Shown here: positions 45,889-56,130 of the stretch, piece after piece | Layout of the letters: the number at the start of each line of letters is the position of its first letter | Numbering within the stretch: the stretch's first letter is position 1 | From: Geosiphon pyriformis | Lineage: Eukaryota > Glomeromycota > Glomeromycetes > Archaeosporales > Geosiphonaceae | Reading direction: 5' to 3' | Assembly (NCBI GenBank): GCA_016748015.1 | Contig: JAAOMT010000109.1 | Coordinates: forward strand, 84,769-148,768 | DNA: 64,000 nt | Position numbers and translations under genes: made by a program | The notes under the pieces: generated by a model | What the model was told of the DNA's origin: nothing | The model's input: only the letters and a program-made list of their open reading frames with translations | Database searches by the model: none

Positions 45889-47458
45889 TTAACTATTTTC
45901 GTTGTAAGGTTCCAAAAGAGCAATGGCCTTTCTAAGATTATCCATTGCTGTTTTCACATCACTATAATTCAGAGCACTAATGGCCCATTTGGAATGTTTT
46001 TGGGCAATGGCAATGGTACTAGCATCTATTTCTGGAATGTTTCGGTAATTATGAGGTGTCTGGGGATTTGTGACATGAGTATGTGTTTGGAAAGAATGTA
46101 CATTAGAGGATGGGGTTGGTTGTTGATAGGGTGGGGTGACATATTTATTAAAACCTAGTTGCGGCGGAGGAGCCGGAGAAATAGGACCATGTAGCTGCGG
46201 TCTTTGTTGTGAGGGTTGATGAACCGAGTCATTACTAAAAAATGAGGGTTGTTGAACATTTAATTGGTTTTGATCATAATATAAATTGTTGGATGAAGTA
46301 GACGGTAAATTTAGCGAGGAAGGTGTGCTTGTAGTTGAAGGAAATGGATCTAAACCAATAACAGTATTTGAAGGAAATCCGATTGGGGAATAAAACTCAT
46401 TTGATTTGGGTGAAGGGATGGTGGGATGGAATGGTGTTACGATCAAAGTGCTCAATTGCGATTTGACATCTGGGTTATCACCAATAAAGGGATCGTAATG
46501 TGTCAAAGGTTGTTGATTTTGTGAGGGTGGTGAGGGAAATGATGCCCAAGGATCTTCCTCGGTTTTATGTAAAGAAGATATAGATGATAGTGGGGCAGAA
46601 GGAAATTGATCAAATTCAGGAACATCATTTGAGTGAGTTCTGGAATCAATATTAACCGAGTCAGTTTCTTGTTGAAGTTGGATATTTGGATCACCACCTG
46701 GTGGACCGGGAACTGGTGCTTCTCCATTATTTATCGCTTTGACGATATTTGCTGCCTTCCACTTGGCATATTTAATTTTCTCTTCGATCTGTAAATTTCC
46801 AAAAATAAACATTAGCCAGAAATCTAATTGGACTTTTTTGGCGAAACTTTATTCACCTCTGGTTCCATATCTCCAAATATGTATAATAGTTCCAAAAATA
46901 TTGAGGCTGCCAAAAAAGTTTTAGCTGTCTTTCTACAAGAAAAGCAGGTGAATTAATTGATTAGTGACATTTCAAATTTGCATAAATTTTTATATATACT
47001 TTGACGCTTTCCCCAAACGATCCTCATTGTCAGCATTGAGGAATATTTTCAACCCAAAATTTTCCACATATGCAGATCCTGCGATATCATTGGTGATAGC
47101 TTCATTATCTCCAAGATTTTTCTTTTCCTTTTCGTCATATTGGCAAATTAGCTTCGAATTTGAAGAAAATTACCAAGCTGACAGTTACACAATACCGCTT
47201 CGAGAACGTCCAAGAGAGTCGCAAGGAAAGCGGTGCTTTCCTTACTCTTTGTAGGTTTAGCAATCGCAAGTTTTGCAGCATAATAGTTGCCTAGAAGCTC
47301 AGGTGTTAGACAACTATCATTTTTGTTTGGTATCACAAAAAAAAATCAACCCTACAATAATAAGCAATGATAGGCTCCCGCTTGAGAAGTTCCTGGGCCC
47401 TTTGAAGATATGGGCTTATAAATTTCAATTCAACTGGAACTGGAGGTAAAGAGGCCAT
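45889..47458 (-). CDS. VTA1: Vacuolar protein sorting-associated protein VTA1 homologue
   Basis: Positive regulator of the Vps4 AAA ATPase, which disassembles ESCRT-III at endosomes. Minus-strand exons 47458-47356, 47290-47196, 47127-47000, 46932-46857 and 46788-45889 join in frame to 433 codons. The N-terminal MIT-like domain runs through LKFISPYLQRAQELLKREPI, NYYAAKLAIAKPTKSKEST, FLATLLDVLEAEKKNLGDN and FLAASIFLELLYIFGDMEPE, then EEKIKYAKWKAANIVKAINN. A long Pro/Gln/Ser-rich linker follows, and the C-terminal Vps4-binding domain is IAIAQKHSKWAISALNYSD with MDNLRKAIALLEPY. This is the family architecture and length. The start at 47458 (MASLPPVPVEL) is chosen over an upstream in-frame Met because it begins the conserved block. 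It shares a 305-base divergent promoter with the next gene. Confidence 0.93.
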
Positions 47459-47763
47459 GATTCTTGTAAAAGATTTTACGAGAAAAACCCAGAAGATAAA
47501 TGACGTATGTATCACAGCTTTCAATGATTTCTTTAAAAGGTTAAAAACAGGGGTTCAAACCTAAATCGTTGATCATCAGATGTCAGCAAATTCTAAATCT
47601 TTGCATTATGCACATAGAAAAAAAAAGCTAGCACGGCAAATCAATCGCAAACAGTTTTGCAAATCTCCGATATTTGATTCGCCGAAGATATAATAAATAT
47701 TGCCTCATTTTGATCTTTTCGCTTTACAAAGCCCATATTGAAACTCTTACTCCCTTCTAAAAA
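47459..47763. promoter_or_regulatory. Divergent promoter between VTA1 and the DUF4286-like gene
   Basis: 305 bases separate the two start codons, which face outward. TGACGTA, a CRE/ATF-type site, lies at 47501-47507, 43 bases from the VTA1 ATG. Confidence 0.5.
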
Positions 47764-48595
47764 ATGTCACAGGTCGGTATATGAAAATGTAAACATTAAT
47801 GATTAGATCAATCATTGATCAATTTCGTATTAAGATAATTCATTTTTTTTAAAAAAAAGGCCCATACGACAAAAGTTTTTCAAAATGAAGGCGATTTGCT
47901 TCCAATTATTTACGAAGCTAATTTCACTGTTGACTTAGGTATTTTTTACACTCGATTTTTATTGAATATATCTCAAGCTATCTGCACTAGATTTCTTATA
48001 AGGGTTTTATTTTTTTTCAACTATAGAGATATTTGATGAATTCTCAACTTGGCTACAGGATTATCTTCGTGAAACCATTAATCAGAATATAGCATTTCGC
48101 GATGCTGAGGTAAAATCATTTCCCGAATCCATGAATTCTCTGAAAGAATCTATAAGTTCATGCAAAGTATGGCAATTGTTCGGTTGTGGGTTTGCAGTCC
48201 ACAATAAAAGAAGTTATTTTGGGTTTTAATTGTAAACTTCCTTTTGATTGTTTAGGTTTTCGAACGAAATCCGGGACACGATGAAGGCGACAATTTTACA
48301 AAAAACCCCGATCGTGTTCATAAATATATCACAGTATTTTTTGAGGTCGATAATAAGAATAGCATTGATCGTTATTTAGCTGAAGAGGTAAATGACCGTT
48401 TTTTATCTCAAAAGTTTTTGTATCGATTAGTTTCTCTCTTCTTGATTCAATATTTCCACCTGAACTCAGGCTCCCAAAATCCAAGAAATCCTCAATACTA
48501 AATTCAACCAAAAAGATGGCTTAGTCGTCTCATCACGTCGCATCTTATATCCAGTGTCTCTGTGGGCTAAGGCTACTAAAGCAGCAAAGAAGTGA
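47764..48595 (+). CDS. DUF4286-like small dimeric alpha/beta-barrel protein
   Basis: Five exons, 47764-47772, 47860-47938, 48027-48109, 48256-48387 and 48480... more exactly 48470-48595, join in frame to 142 codons with GT-AG introns. The protein contains LLPIIYEANFTVDLEIFDEF, STWLQDYLRET, HKYITVFFEVDNKNSIDRYL and SSRRILYPVSLWA. The opening strand I-I-Y-E-V-x-x-x-V and the following W-L-x-x helix match the pattern I know from DUF4286, a family best known from bacteria, with a ferredoxin-like fold and no established reaction. Length (about 140 against about 100 in bacteria) reflects extra N-terminal and loop residues. The first exon is only nine bases (MSQ). Divergent from VTA1. Domain assignment is tentative; the gene model is good. 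Confidence 0.75.
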
Positions 48596-48977
48596 ACAAA
48601 GATTTTGTCTAGATTCAAAACAATAATTAAAAAGAAGTTTAGAAAAAATTTAGAGTTCAATCTTTAAAATTTTGCCTTCAAATTTTGGGCATCAAAGAAA
48701 TCTTAACGGAATTATTATATTCCTAAACTTAACCTTTAAAATAGAATAGGTCCCCTTTGTCGGGATATTGATACATCTAACTTTGGGTCACGTTATTATG
48801 ACGATATACCATTTTTAGTTAGACCATAAAAATGGCAGTGCAAAAAGTGTTAATAAGAGCACTTCTGACAAGACGTAACTTTTGATCAGGTATTGCTGAT
48901 CAAACTCAATGTTTGAGAAGGTTTACTATTGTTTTAAAATTGCTTTTGAATGAAGCTGGCCCTTTATCAACATTACA

Positions 48978-51230
48978 ATGGAGGAAACGGTGTCCGAGGC
49001 TAAGTCACCAAGGGTTCGAACTCTTTCTCTGTAAATTTTCATAGGCTGGAGTTTGTTTTCGTTGTGATGAACGCTAACATTCAAGTGATTTAGGGAAAGC
49101 GATCATATACTTATGATACACTCATGCGGTGGGTAAATTCTTATCTTGTTTCCCCATTCTGATTCCGTGTTATGAGCTTTCTGTTAAAAGGTTGAGTTCT
49201 TATTGGGTTCTAAACAACACAAGGTTGAACAATGTAGAAAATTGTTTGATCGATACGAGGAAATCCCGGGATACGATTATGAATAATATAGAACATCTTT
49301 TAAAGAAGGAGAATAATAAGCTTTGTCTAGTAAGTTTCTCTAAAACATCAATATATTCTCGGTCAGGACGCTGAATCAATCTCAATTCAATTATCTTTAC
49401 ATAGGAAAGAGAAAAAAATTCTAACTTATCAAGATTAAAGCGATATCAAGAAGATATTGCAAAGCAACAAAAAGAACTCGACGAAGGTGGCTATCAACTT
49501 GAAAATTTTATACTCAAATATATTTCTGAATTAGAGCTTGAAAACTGATTTATGTACGTGTCTCAAAAATTTAACTCAAAGAACGTCTTCGGCTCAATCA
49601 ACTGCGCGAGAATCTTCAATTAAGACGAAAATCTTTGGAAGACGCCAGGTTACGTTGTCATGAAGAGAATGAATATTTGGAGGAAAGCCAAAAGAAATTG
49701 GAACGAGATCGGTTTGTTTGTTAGTCTGTGCGGTTAGTTTTTGAAATTGCGTTGTTTATTTTTTCAGAAGGTCGTATTGAACGGGGTGCGTGTTATTAGC
49801 GAGGCACTCTCCGTCAATTCTTCTCGGTTAACCACTCGTCAAAGAGAATTGATTGCGGACTTGCTATCCATATATCCCATCGAGCCGGTAATTTTCTACT
49901 TTAATGATTTACTGGATTCTATTTGTTGATAATTCATTTTATTGATCAAGTATGAATAAAAGGCGAATACCGATGCCTTTTCTTTTAAAATTCTTGGCCT
50001 GCCGCTGCCTAATTCCGTGTTTAACGGTAAATGAAATGTCTGTTTTGAGATGGGCCTGTTTCTTTGAGTTCCCATTTAAATGATGCTTTATTTGAAATTT
50101 TTAGGAGATGACGAGCAAGTAGCTACAGCATTAGGATTTACATGTCATTTAATTCAAATGCTTGCCTATTATCTTGAGATACCATTGAGGTTTCCAATAA
50201 TACCAATGTCATCAAGATCAACGATACGCGATCCAATATCTTCTTCTATACTTGCACCAAGACAGTAAGTCGGGCTGTTTGTCCTTGCTCCAAGTTGGTT
50301 GTTTGACGTCAATTGGCATTTCCAAGTTTAGTTCAATCAAGAAGGTTTCACACACCTAAAAAGAATTTTTGAGCATTTATAACCCATACATGTGTATCAC
50401 ACATATTCAGGGAATATATATCACCATATGTGGCGTACATGGCGCCATTCTTGGGTTTATTAAACTTGATATTGATGGGATTATGCAAGGGGGAAGGAGA
50501 GCGTTACGTTAGCAACAATCAACTTGGAGCCCTGTAATTATTTTAACTTCTCTGGTTTTGTGATCCTATCCACTGTTCTGCTTGTTTTTTTCATATTCAT
50601 GCTGTTGAAATACAAATTTTTTTCAAATAACTGTAGTTTCCCATTGTATTCTAAAGGAGTAGATCGAATGCGTTTCGAATATGCTGTGTTTTTGTTAAAT
50701 AAAAACATTGAGCAGGTTAGTAATAAGAAAACCAGTAAAGATATTATGTTTATCGGTTTTAATTTTTGGACACTCGATTTTAGTTGATGCATTTCCAAGA
50801 ATTGCCGGTGATGGATCTTCGGCACACCTTGCCTAATTTGAAGTTTTTAATACTTAGCCTGATTTCGACATCATCCAGTCAAGCCTCCCATTTCCGTAAA
50901 ATTATTCCTCGTAACTCCACGGTAACGAGTGGTTCAAATAAAAATAATACTAATAATAATAGAAGTGGAATTGCAAGTAGTAGCAGCAACAGCCTTCATA
51001 TACCAAATCATCTTACTGATATTGGTCCCAGTAGCCTTATATCGGCATATCACCCACAATTACTTTATCGTGACATAAATCCTCCTTCAAGATCATCCTC
51101 AAGAAGCAGTACACGTTCCGTTGATACCAATGGGTCATTCAAAAAAAGTTCGTTAAGTCCCATAGCCATACCGCGAGGGGCTGAGAATCATCGGAGACGA
51201 AACACGGGATTAGAAGTCGGCGTCACGTAA
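48978..51230 (+). CDS. UVRAG/Vps38-Atg14-type PI3-kinase subunit
   Basis: Subunit of a Vps34 PI3-kinase complex acting in endosomal sorting and autophagy. Exons 48978-49030, 49094-49132, 49191-49329, 49405-49486, 49582-49715, 49768-49887, 49963-50026, 50105-50264, 50637-50715 and 50784-51230 give 438 codons in one frame. A coiled coil spans about residues 60-155 (SRLKRYQEDIAKQQKELDE, RLNQLRENLQLRRKSLED, EENEYLEESQKKLERD). The BARA2-like region follows: RQRELIADLLSIYPIEP, FSFKILGLPLPNSVF, EQVATALGFTCHLIQMLAYY, LEIPLRFPI, HFPLYSKGVDRMRFEYAVFL and DLRHTLPNLKFLILSL. The pattern GFTCHLIQMLAYYLEIPLR and FPLYSKGV are strong family marks. The C-terminus is Ser/Asn-rich. Exons 4 to 10 are firm; exons 1 to 3 are my best joining, with a CTAAC branch site before 49094. 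The 372-base intron 8 is the longest. Confidence 0.85.
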
Positions 51231-51917
51231 TATATCCTGTTGATTTGTCTGCTTATCTTCAGTTCCCAAGATCTCGAGCCGGGTCTTCAAATTCAGCAAA
51301 AATATACAGCGAATCGAGAAGATGCCCACGTTGTGGGCAACAAGTTATTATGTATTTTATTTTTTATTTGGAACATTTTAGCGTTGTAAATAGATTTTAT
51401 TATGATTGAAGATTTGATGGAGAAGATATCAACCCTATCCAAATAAGTCAAAAGATTCTCGAATAATAATATCTTGTACTCTTTGATGTTCCAGATTGTC
51501 AAGATAGTATCATCACACTATTTGTGATAACCAAATTAATTCCTTTGCATTATGTTACCTCATTGTTCAACTTGTCAAAATGGTACAACATTCAATTTTT
51601 AGTACTGGAAAAATCACTCTATCTTTGAACTACCTACCCCTCAAAGAACGTTACATGAACGTCACAACAGCTGAAATTCATTAACCCCTTTACTTTTCGT
51701 TTCCGTTGTAATTCCTAATCTCAAAGATGGGAATAATCATCAGGAATTATATTAAATAGAATACGAAAAAATATCGTTTCTAAATACATTTGACTTCATT
51801 CTTCCCTCTCTCTTTCTGAGGTTCTTTTTGTTAATGACCCAAAGCTGTTAGCTTTTATGACCAAAAACCTTTGAATATACTAGGATTGAACTATTTTTTC
51901 CGTCTACTGCTACCATA
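51231..51917. other. 3' flank of UVRAG-like gene and 5' flank of SAM gene
   Basis: No further gene seen; the sequence just before 51918 has pyrimidine-rich tracts (CTTCCCTCTCTCTTTC near 51800). Confidence 0.5.
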
Positions 51918-52968
51918 ATGACTGAATTAGATAAATCAACAGAACCAATTGCGAAGCAACGATCCCTTCCAACGCGTTCACTTCGCGCAATGTCACTTCC
52001 CACATTGCAAACAACTAGCAGCAGTAGTTGTCACTCCTATTCAAAGGGTACTTTACCAACCCCTGTGCGTACACACACCTTTCCCAACCCACCACCACAG
52101 TCTCCCCATCCTTCCCCTTTAACTTACCCAGACCTCCCACCCGACCCAAAACGTTGGACGTCTTCCAATGTGGCAGTTTACCTCGCCTATTGTCTTCGTC
52201 TATATCCCCCAGCGGTTATACAAGACCTTACACGCTACGTGCAAGAAGACACATCATTGAACGGACGTCGGTTTTTACGTCTCAAGGAAGAAAATTTGAG
52301 ACTTATGGGATTTAATGAACGATGGGTCAAGTTGATAATGACAGGTGTGAAAGCGTTACGAAGGGAAAGTTTGACACAAAAGATTTTGGTCAATGGGAGT
52401 AATAGCAATGGGATAATGGAGGAACCGCTAGAGGAAGAGTTTGCGGCGGAAGAGTATTTTGAAGGAGATGGTGAGACAACCGCCAGTACACCTAGTAGTC
52501 TTGATGGTATATTTCTCACTCGAAAATCTATTATCGTTTCTTCGAGTTGCATAATATTAATTGCTTCATAATCTAAATCTAGATGTGTTTTCTGAGACAA
52601 TTACTTCAACCGATCATTCTTCCATCTCCCAGATGGAACAAGTCAATAGGAAAGAATTAAATAAATCTTTCAATGTTTCCTTATCCTCACCTTTTCTTAC
52701 GGCTGAAGATAAAGAATTTATTTGTCAAGAATTAGCAAAACTTGGTGAATCATTTAAGGCGTCTTTGGCATCCTCACCATCACTCTCGACATATTCAAAA
52801 TCATCGTTTTCATCATCAAATCAACAAGAAGCGGAATCGGTTAGTTCAGTAAATGATTGTACGGCTGCACCAGTTGGTAATACCAGATCATATGGGAACG
52901 GGATAGTCCACGGAGCAATCTTCGGAGGGATGATTGTCTTAGCTTGTATGAAAATTTTTAGTCGATGA
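51918..52968 (+). CDS. SAM-domain protein with C-terminal membrane anchor
   Basis: Two exons, 51918-52506 and 52583-52968, join in frame to 324 codons. After a Ser/Pro-rich N-terminus with several basic patches (RSLPTRSLRAMSLPTL), a SAM domain lies at about residues 78-150: WTSSNVAVYLAYCLRLYPPA, LNGRRFLRLKEENLRLMGF and RWVKLIMTGVKALRRESL. The Leu-rich strand and L-x-x-L-G-F mark of the domain are visible. An acidic linker (EEPLEEEFAAEEYFEGDGE) and Ser-rich stretch follow. The last 25 residues (IVHGAIFGGMIVLACMKIF) form a single hydrophobic helix next to the C-terminus, so it is a candidate tail-anchored protein. SAM domains mediate protein-protein contacts; the partner is unknown. The ATG is the first in frame. 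Confidence 0.85.
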
Positions 52969-53497
52969 ATGTTTAGTTTGGTCGGAAGATAATTTTGTTC
53001 TTTCTTTATATATAAGCCTTAGCATACGTCATCCTCTGGTTCAACTTTTAAATTTCCTTCTCATTTCTACCTCTTATAGATCTTCGATTCAGATTCTCCT
53101 TACACAATTATCGTATCCAAATTTTCATTACCTTTCGCGATTATTATAATTCAGGTCTTATTCCACTTGGACAATAGTATTAAGCTCTTTTCCAGACGGA
53201 ATCGATTTGTGTATGTAATATTATTATCCTTATCAGTTATTTTTCCTATACATCCGATATCACTTATCCGCAAATACCAAATAAAACTCGACTTGTACTT
53301 TTCATTTAATTGAATTTTTCAATTTTGCCTAGTTCAAAATATAGTTTGAGCTTCTGAAAACTAGGAGACTGGATAGGCCCTTGTAAAAACTACAATATTT
53401 TATTACAAAGTAGGAAATAAATTTTCGCTTTCTAAAATAAATGGAAAACGATTCTGCAAGGTATTTGATGTAATAGATCTTTCAAAAATGATATAGC
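52969..53497. other. 3' flank of the SAM-domain gene
   Basis: No gene seen; composition stays moderate up to about 53330, in keeping with a trailer, then becomes AT-rich up to the duplicated segment. Confidence 0.5.
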
Positions 53498-54083
53498 AAT
53501 CAAATCATAAATTGATACCACAAAATTACGACCTCCAAAAACAAAAGTAATCGCGTATTTCGACAAAGTTTTACACGGTACCACCCAGATCCTCGGTATT
53601 ATATTTTGGTATGTGAATTTTGAATTTTGGTATGTTATTATAGATTTGGTCCGCCGTTTGGTCCTTTACGAGGATTATCGTAGTCCCGTTGTCAATTACC
53701 GCTTTTCCACCAATATTTATAGAGTTATGGCCGACATACATGCTGCGGGAATTTCCCATTCTCTTTGGCTGGCTACTTGAACGTATGTTATTGTGCCTAA
53801 TATTATTAAGAATTTTTATAGTAACAAGAGTTTTGGCTGAGATTTTACACATTTGAATGTGAACTTTTTTTATCTAATATAAAATTAGAAGATCATTCTT
53901 GTTATTAATTCCACCAAAAAGATATTCACTACCACCTTTCTTCTTATGAATTAAGCATACCGAAAGACTGATATCTTAATCAATAGAAACAAAAAGAGAG
54001 ATAAGATTCATTAAACTCTCTTTATCCAGAAAAGAAACCACAAAAAATGGGTTTTGAACCCCGAAATCCGGGAATTCATGGGC
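53498..54083 (-). pseudogene. Aspartic protease fragment, dead copy
   Basis: The minus strand matches exons 2 to 4 and their introns of the protease at 36.3-38.0 kb: MYVGHNSINIGGKAV, then VIDNGTTIILV, where the catalytic D-T-G has become D-N-G, and IYNNIPKF. Small deletions break the frame, the exon 3 copy has lost bases, and no signal peptide, first catalytic site or C-terminus is present. Confidence 0.85.
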
Positions 54084-55210
54084 AAAAGTATATGGTCAGC
54101 TCAATATCATATCATTAAATTCGAAGGCATTATTCATGAAAGTGTGAAAAAAATAGATGAGGTTTGAAAATAGTTTATTAATCTTGGAAAACTTTTCATT
54201 ATAAACGATTAATTTTTTTTCTTCAAATGTGGGGTAGTCACAAGTTTTTGGAAGCAAAGAACTTAATCTTAAATGAAATGAAGGATGAAACAAAGAGCTC
54301 TAAGTATCAAAAAGTCATTAAAATATACTTTATAATGTATTTTTTTAACTCTGTTTATTTGATTTATTAAACTGAATTATGATTTTTATTACTTGTTTTG
54401 ATATGTTTTTAAAAAATTCAACTGTATTTGTTAATACATTGGGCGAAAAGCAAAAACTCACGGAAATAGAGTATATAACAAAGATGTTGGCACTTATTCT
54501 GGATATTGTTTTTGCTGATATTGAAGAAAAAATTTGCTTCTATTGGTAAGTATGAATTGATTTTATTTAATTTTTTCTTAATTTTACTAAGTTAAATAAT
54601 TTAAATTTATTTTTAGGAGCAAAATTGATTTGCAAGTCATGTATTACAGCAACAATGTTAAGCCATTCGGAGTGCGTTCAGGTTAGCACTTTCAGTAAGG
54701 CTGTGAGGGATCGCAGCAATGTCTTTGCACTAATCAATGCATCCTCAATGAATACTTGAAAAAAAGCATTTTGGTAAATAAAGCTGAAAATTTGATGATT
54801 TTTGGATTTTAGTTTACAGCTTTGAGTGGCTGTCTTATTGAGATTGACTTGGTTGATAATGGGCTCTATTTTGGCTTCCAAGGGGATAATTTTCATTTCT
54901 CATCCCAATTGACTCAAATGAAGTCATTGCAATATACACTTGAGGTTCTTTATTTTTTTAAGATAAGAATGAGCATTTTTATTATTATTAAAAGATAATT
55001 GCTTACTCTATATTTTTAATGTTTAGGATGACATTGTGCACAAGGCAGAGATGCTTTCCAAAGATAATTAATGCCAGAAAGAAATGTTTGATAGAAGAAA
55101 ACAGAAACTAACAAATCAAAAAGTAGAATATATTCAATCAACGGATTTTACTCTGCAAAAAAAATCCAAAAGAGATCAACTTCGAATAGATCTGGGAAAT
55201 AATATAAATC
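54084..55210 (+). pseudogene. WTFFGEEWD-family gene, second decayed copy
   Basis: The plus strand matches the right part of the gene at 33.9-35.9 kb from KVYGQLNI onward: FEGIIHESVKKIDEV, GSHKFLEAKNLILNEMKDE, TEIEYITKMLALILDIVFAD, KIDLQVMYYSNN, IGLFW-type remnants and a basic end. It keeps the reading at ITKM, where the first copy has lost two bases, and a proper TTTTAG acceptor (before 54617), which the first copy has lost. It has its own stops (for example in the exon after 54617) and lacks the 5' half. Confidence 0.8.
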
Positions 55211-55386
55211 TAAATAGTTATTGATCATTTTATTCTTATTGATAAATGCTGATATAAAGGTTATGATTTTTTTCTAAAAAGCTGGTCTTGTCTTCCCAAT
55301 TTCTTTTCATTCAAATCAATTCAATTCAACTAAAATGACCAAAAAAAACCCATCATATTCAAATTAAATCAAATAACTTGAAAAAA

Positions 55387-55496
55387 ATGCAACCAACAAC
55401 CAACAATCAGTCATTGCATCTAGAAATAGCTCTATTAAAGAACTAACTGGTAGCTCAGATAATGGTAGTGGTACTGGTCAATGTTTGATTATGTAA
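55387..55496 (+). pseudogene. Decayed copy of the CaaX ORF
   Basis: Starts with the same 23 bases as the ORF at 33.3-33.4 kb (MQPTTNNQS), then lacks 22 bases, which shifts the frame into an early stop. Downstream, the original frame still ends QCLIM-stop. Nearly all base differences are C-to-T or G-to-A. Confidence 0.8.
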
Positions 55497-55984
55497 AAAT
55501 TTATAATTTTTTCTTGATCATCACCATCATTCTCTTCACACAAACTTATCACCAAATCAAAATTTGAAAAAACTTTTCGGTCGGAATCTTTGACTTACAC
55601 GCATAATCTACTAGGCTCAGAAACAATTTTGAGATTTAATATAAATTAGTTAACAACAAATTTGAAATCTTTACCTAAACTTCAATAATAAATACTAAAG
55701 ATCAAATTTATCAAAACTATTCTATTTGTAACAAAAAGATTTTGAATCTTAATTGTATATCAATATTATTTACCAAATCTGCAATTACTTTTGTATTTCT
55801 ACTTGCTTTTATTTAATCTAATAAAACAGTTTTCATATTATACTTAATAAACAAATATTAAAAGAAAGATTTTCAATGTCAAAGTACCACAGTATTTTTT
55901 AAGTTTTTATTTATTGATTGGATAAATCTGTATAAATGCTGCTAAAATATACTTTTTATTAGTAATGTTTTTTACTATTAAATT

Positions 55985-56130
55985 ATTTTATTGTATATTT
56001 AAATATTACAAAACTTTATTTTTTATTGACTGTAATTAAATTCATATTACTCAAGAGAAATACAATTGAAAATGTTTTCAAACTATTAATAACATTTTTG
56101 CTCTTTTTTAAATAAATTTTATTTTTGCAA
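55985..56130. repeat. Dispersed repeat A, partial copy 2
   Basis: Matches about 12160-12310 in the same orientation, including the block CAAGAGAAATACAATTGAAA. It begins about 20 bases beyond the end of the inverted duplicate. Confidence 0.6.

Larger units (their letters stand above)
53498..55965. repeat. Composite decayed duplicate of 32.8-37.2 kb
   Basis: Two source segments are joined here. 53498-54083 copies about 36513-37180 in direct orientation; 54084-55965 copies about 35020-32810 in inverted orientation; the join lies in GGGCAAAAGTATATGG near 54083. The 35.0-36.5 kb part of the source is missing. Inner deletions and base changes are frequent. The right end abuts a copy of dispersed repeat A. 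Confidence 0.85.

Noticed and set aside
49031-49044. 14-base intron (GTAAATTTTCATAG) in the UVRAG-like gene
   Set aside because: Far below plausible intron size; a 63-base intron with a CTAAC branch site ending at 49093 fits the frame.
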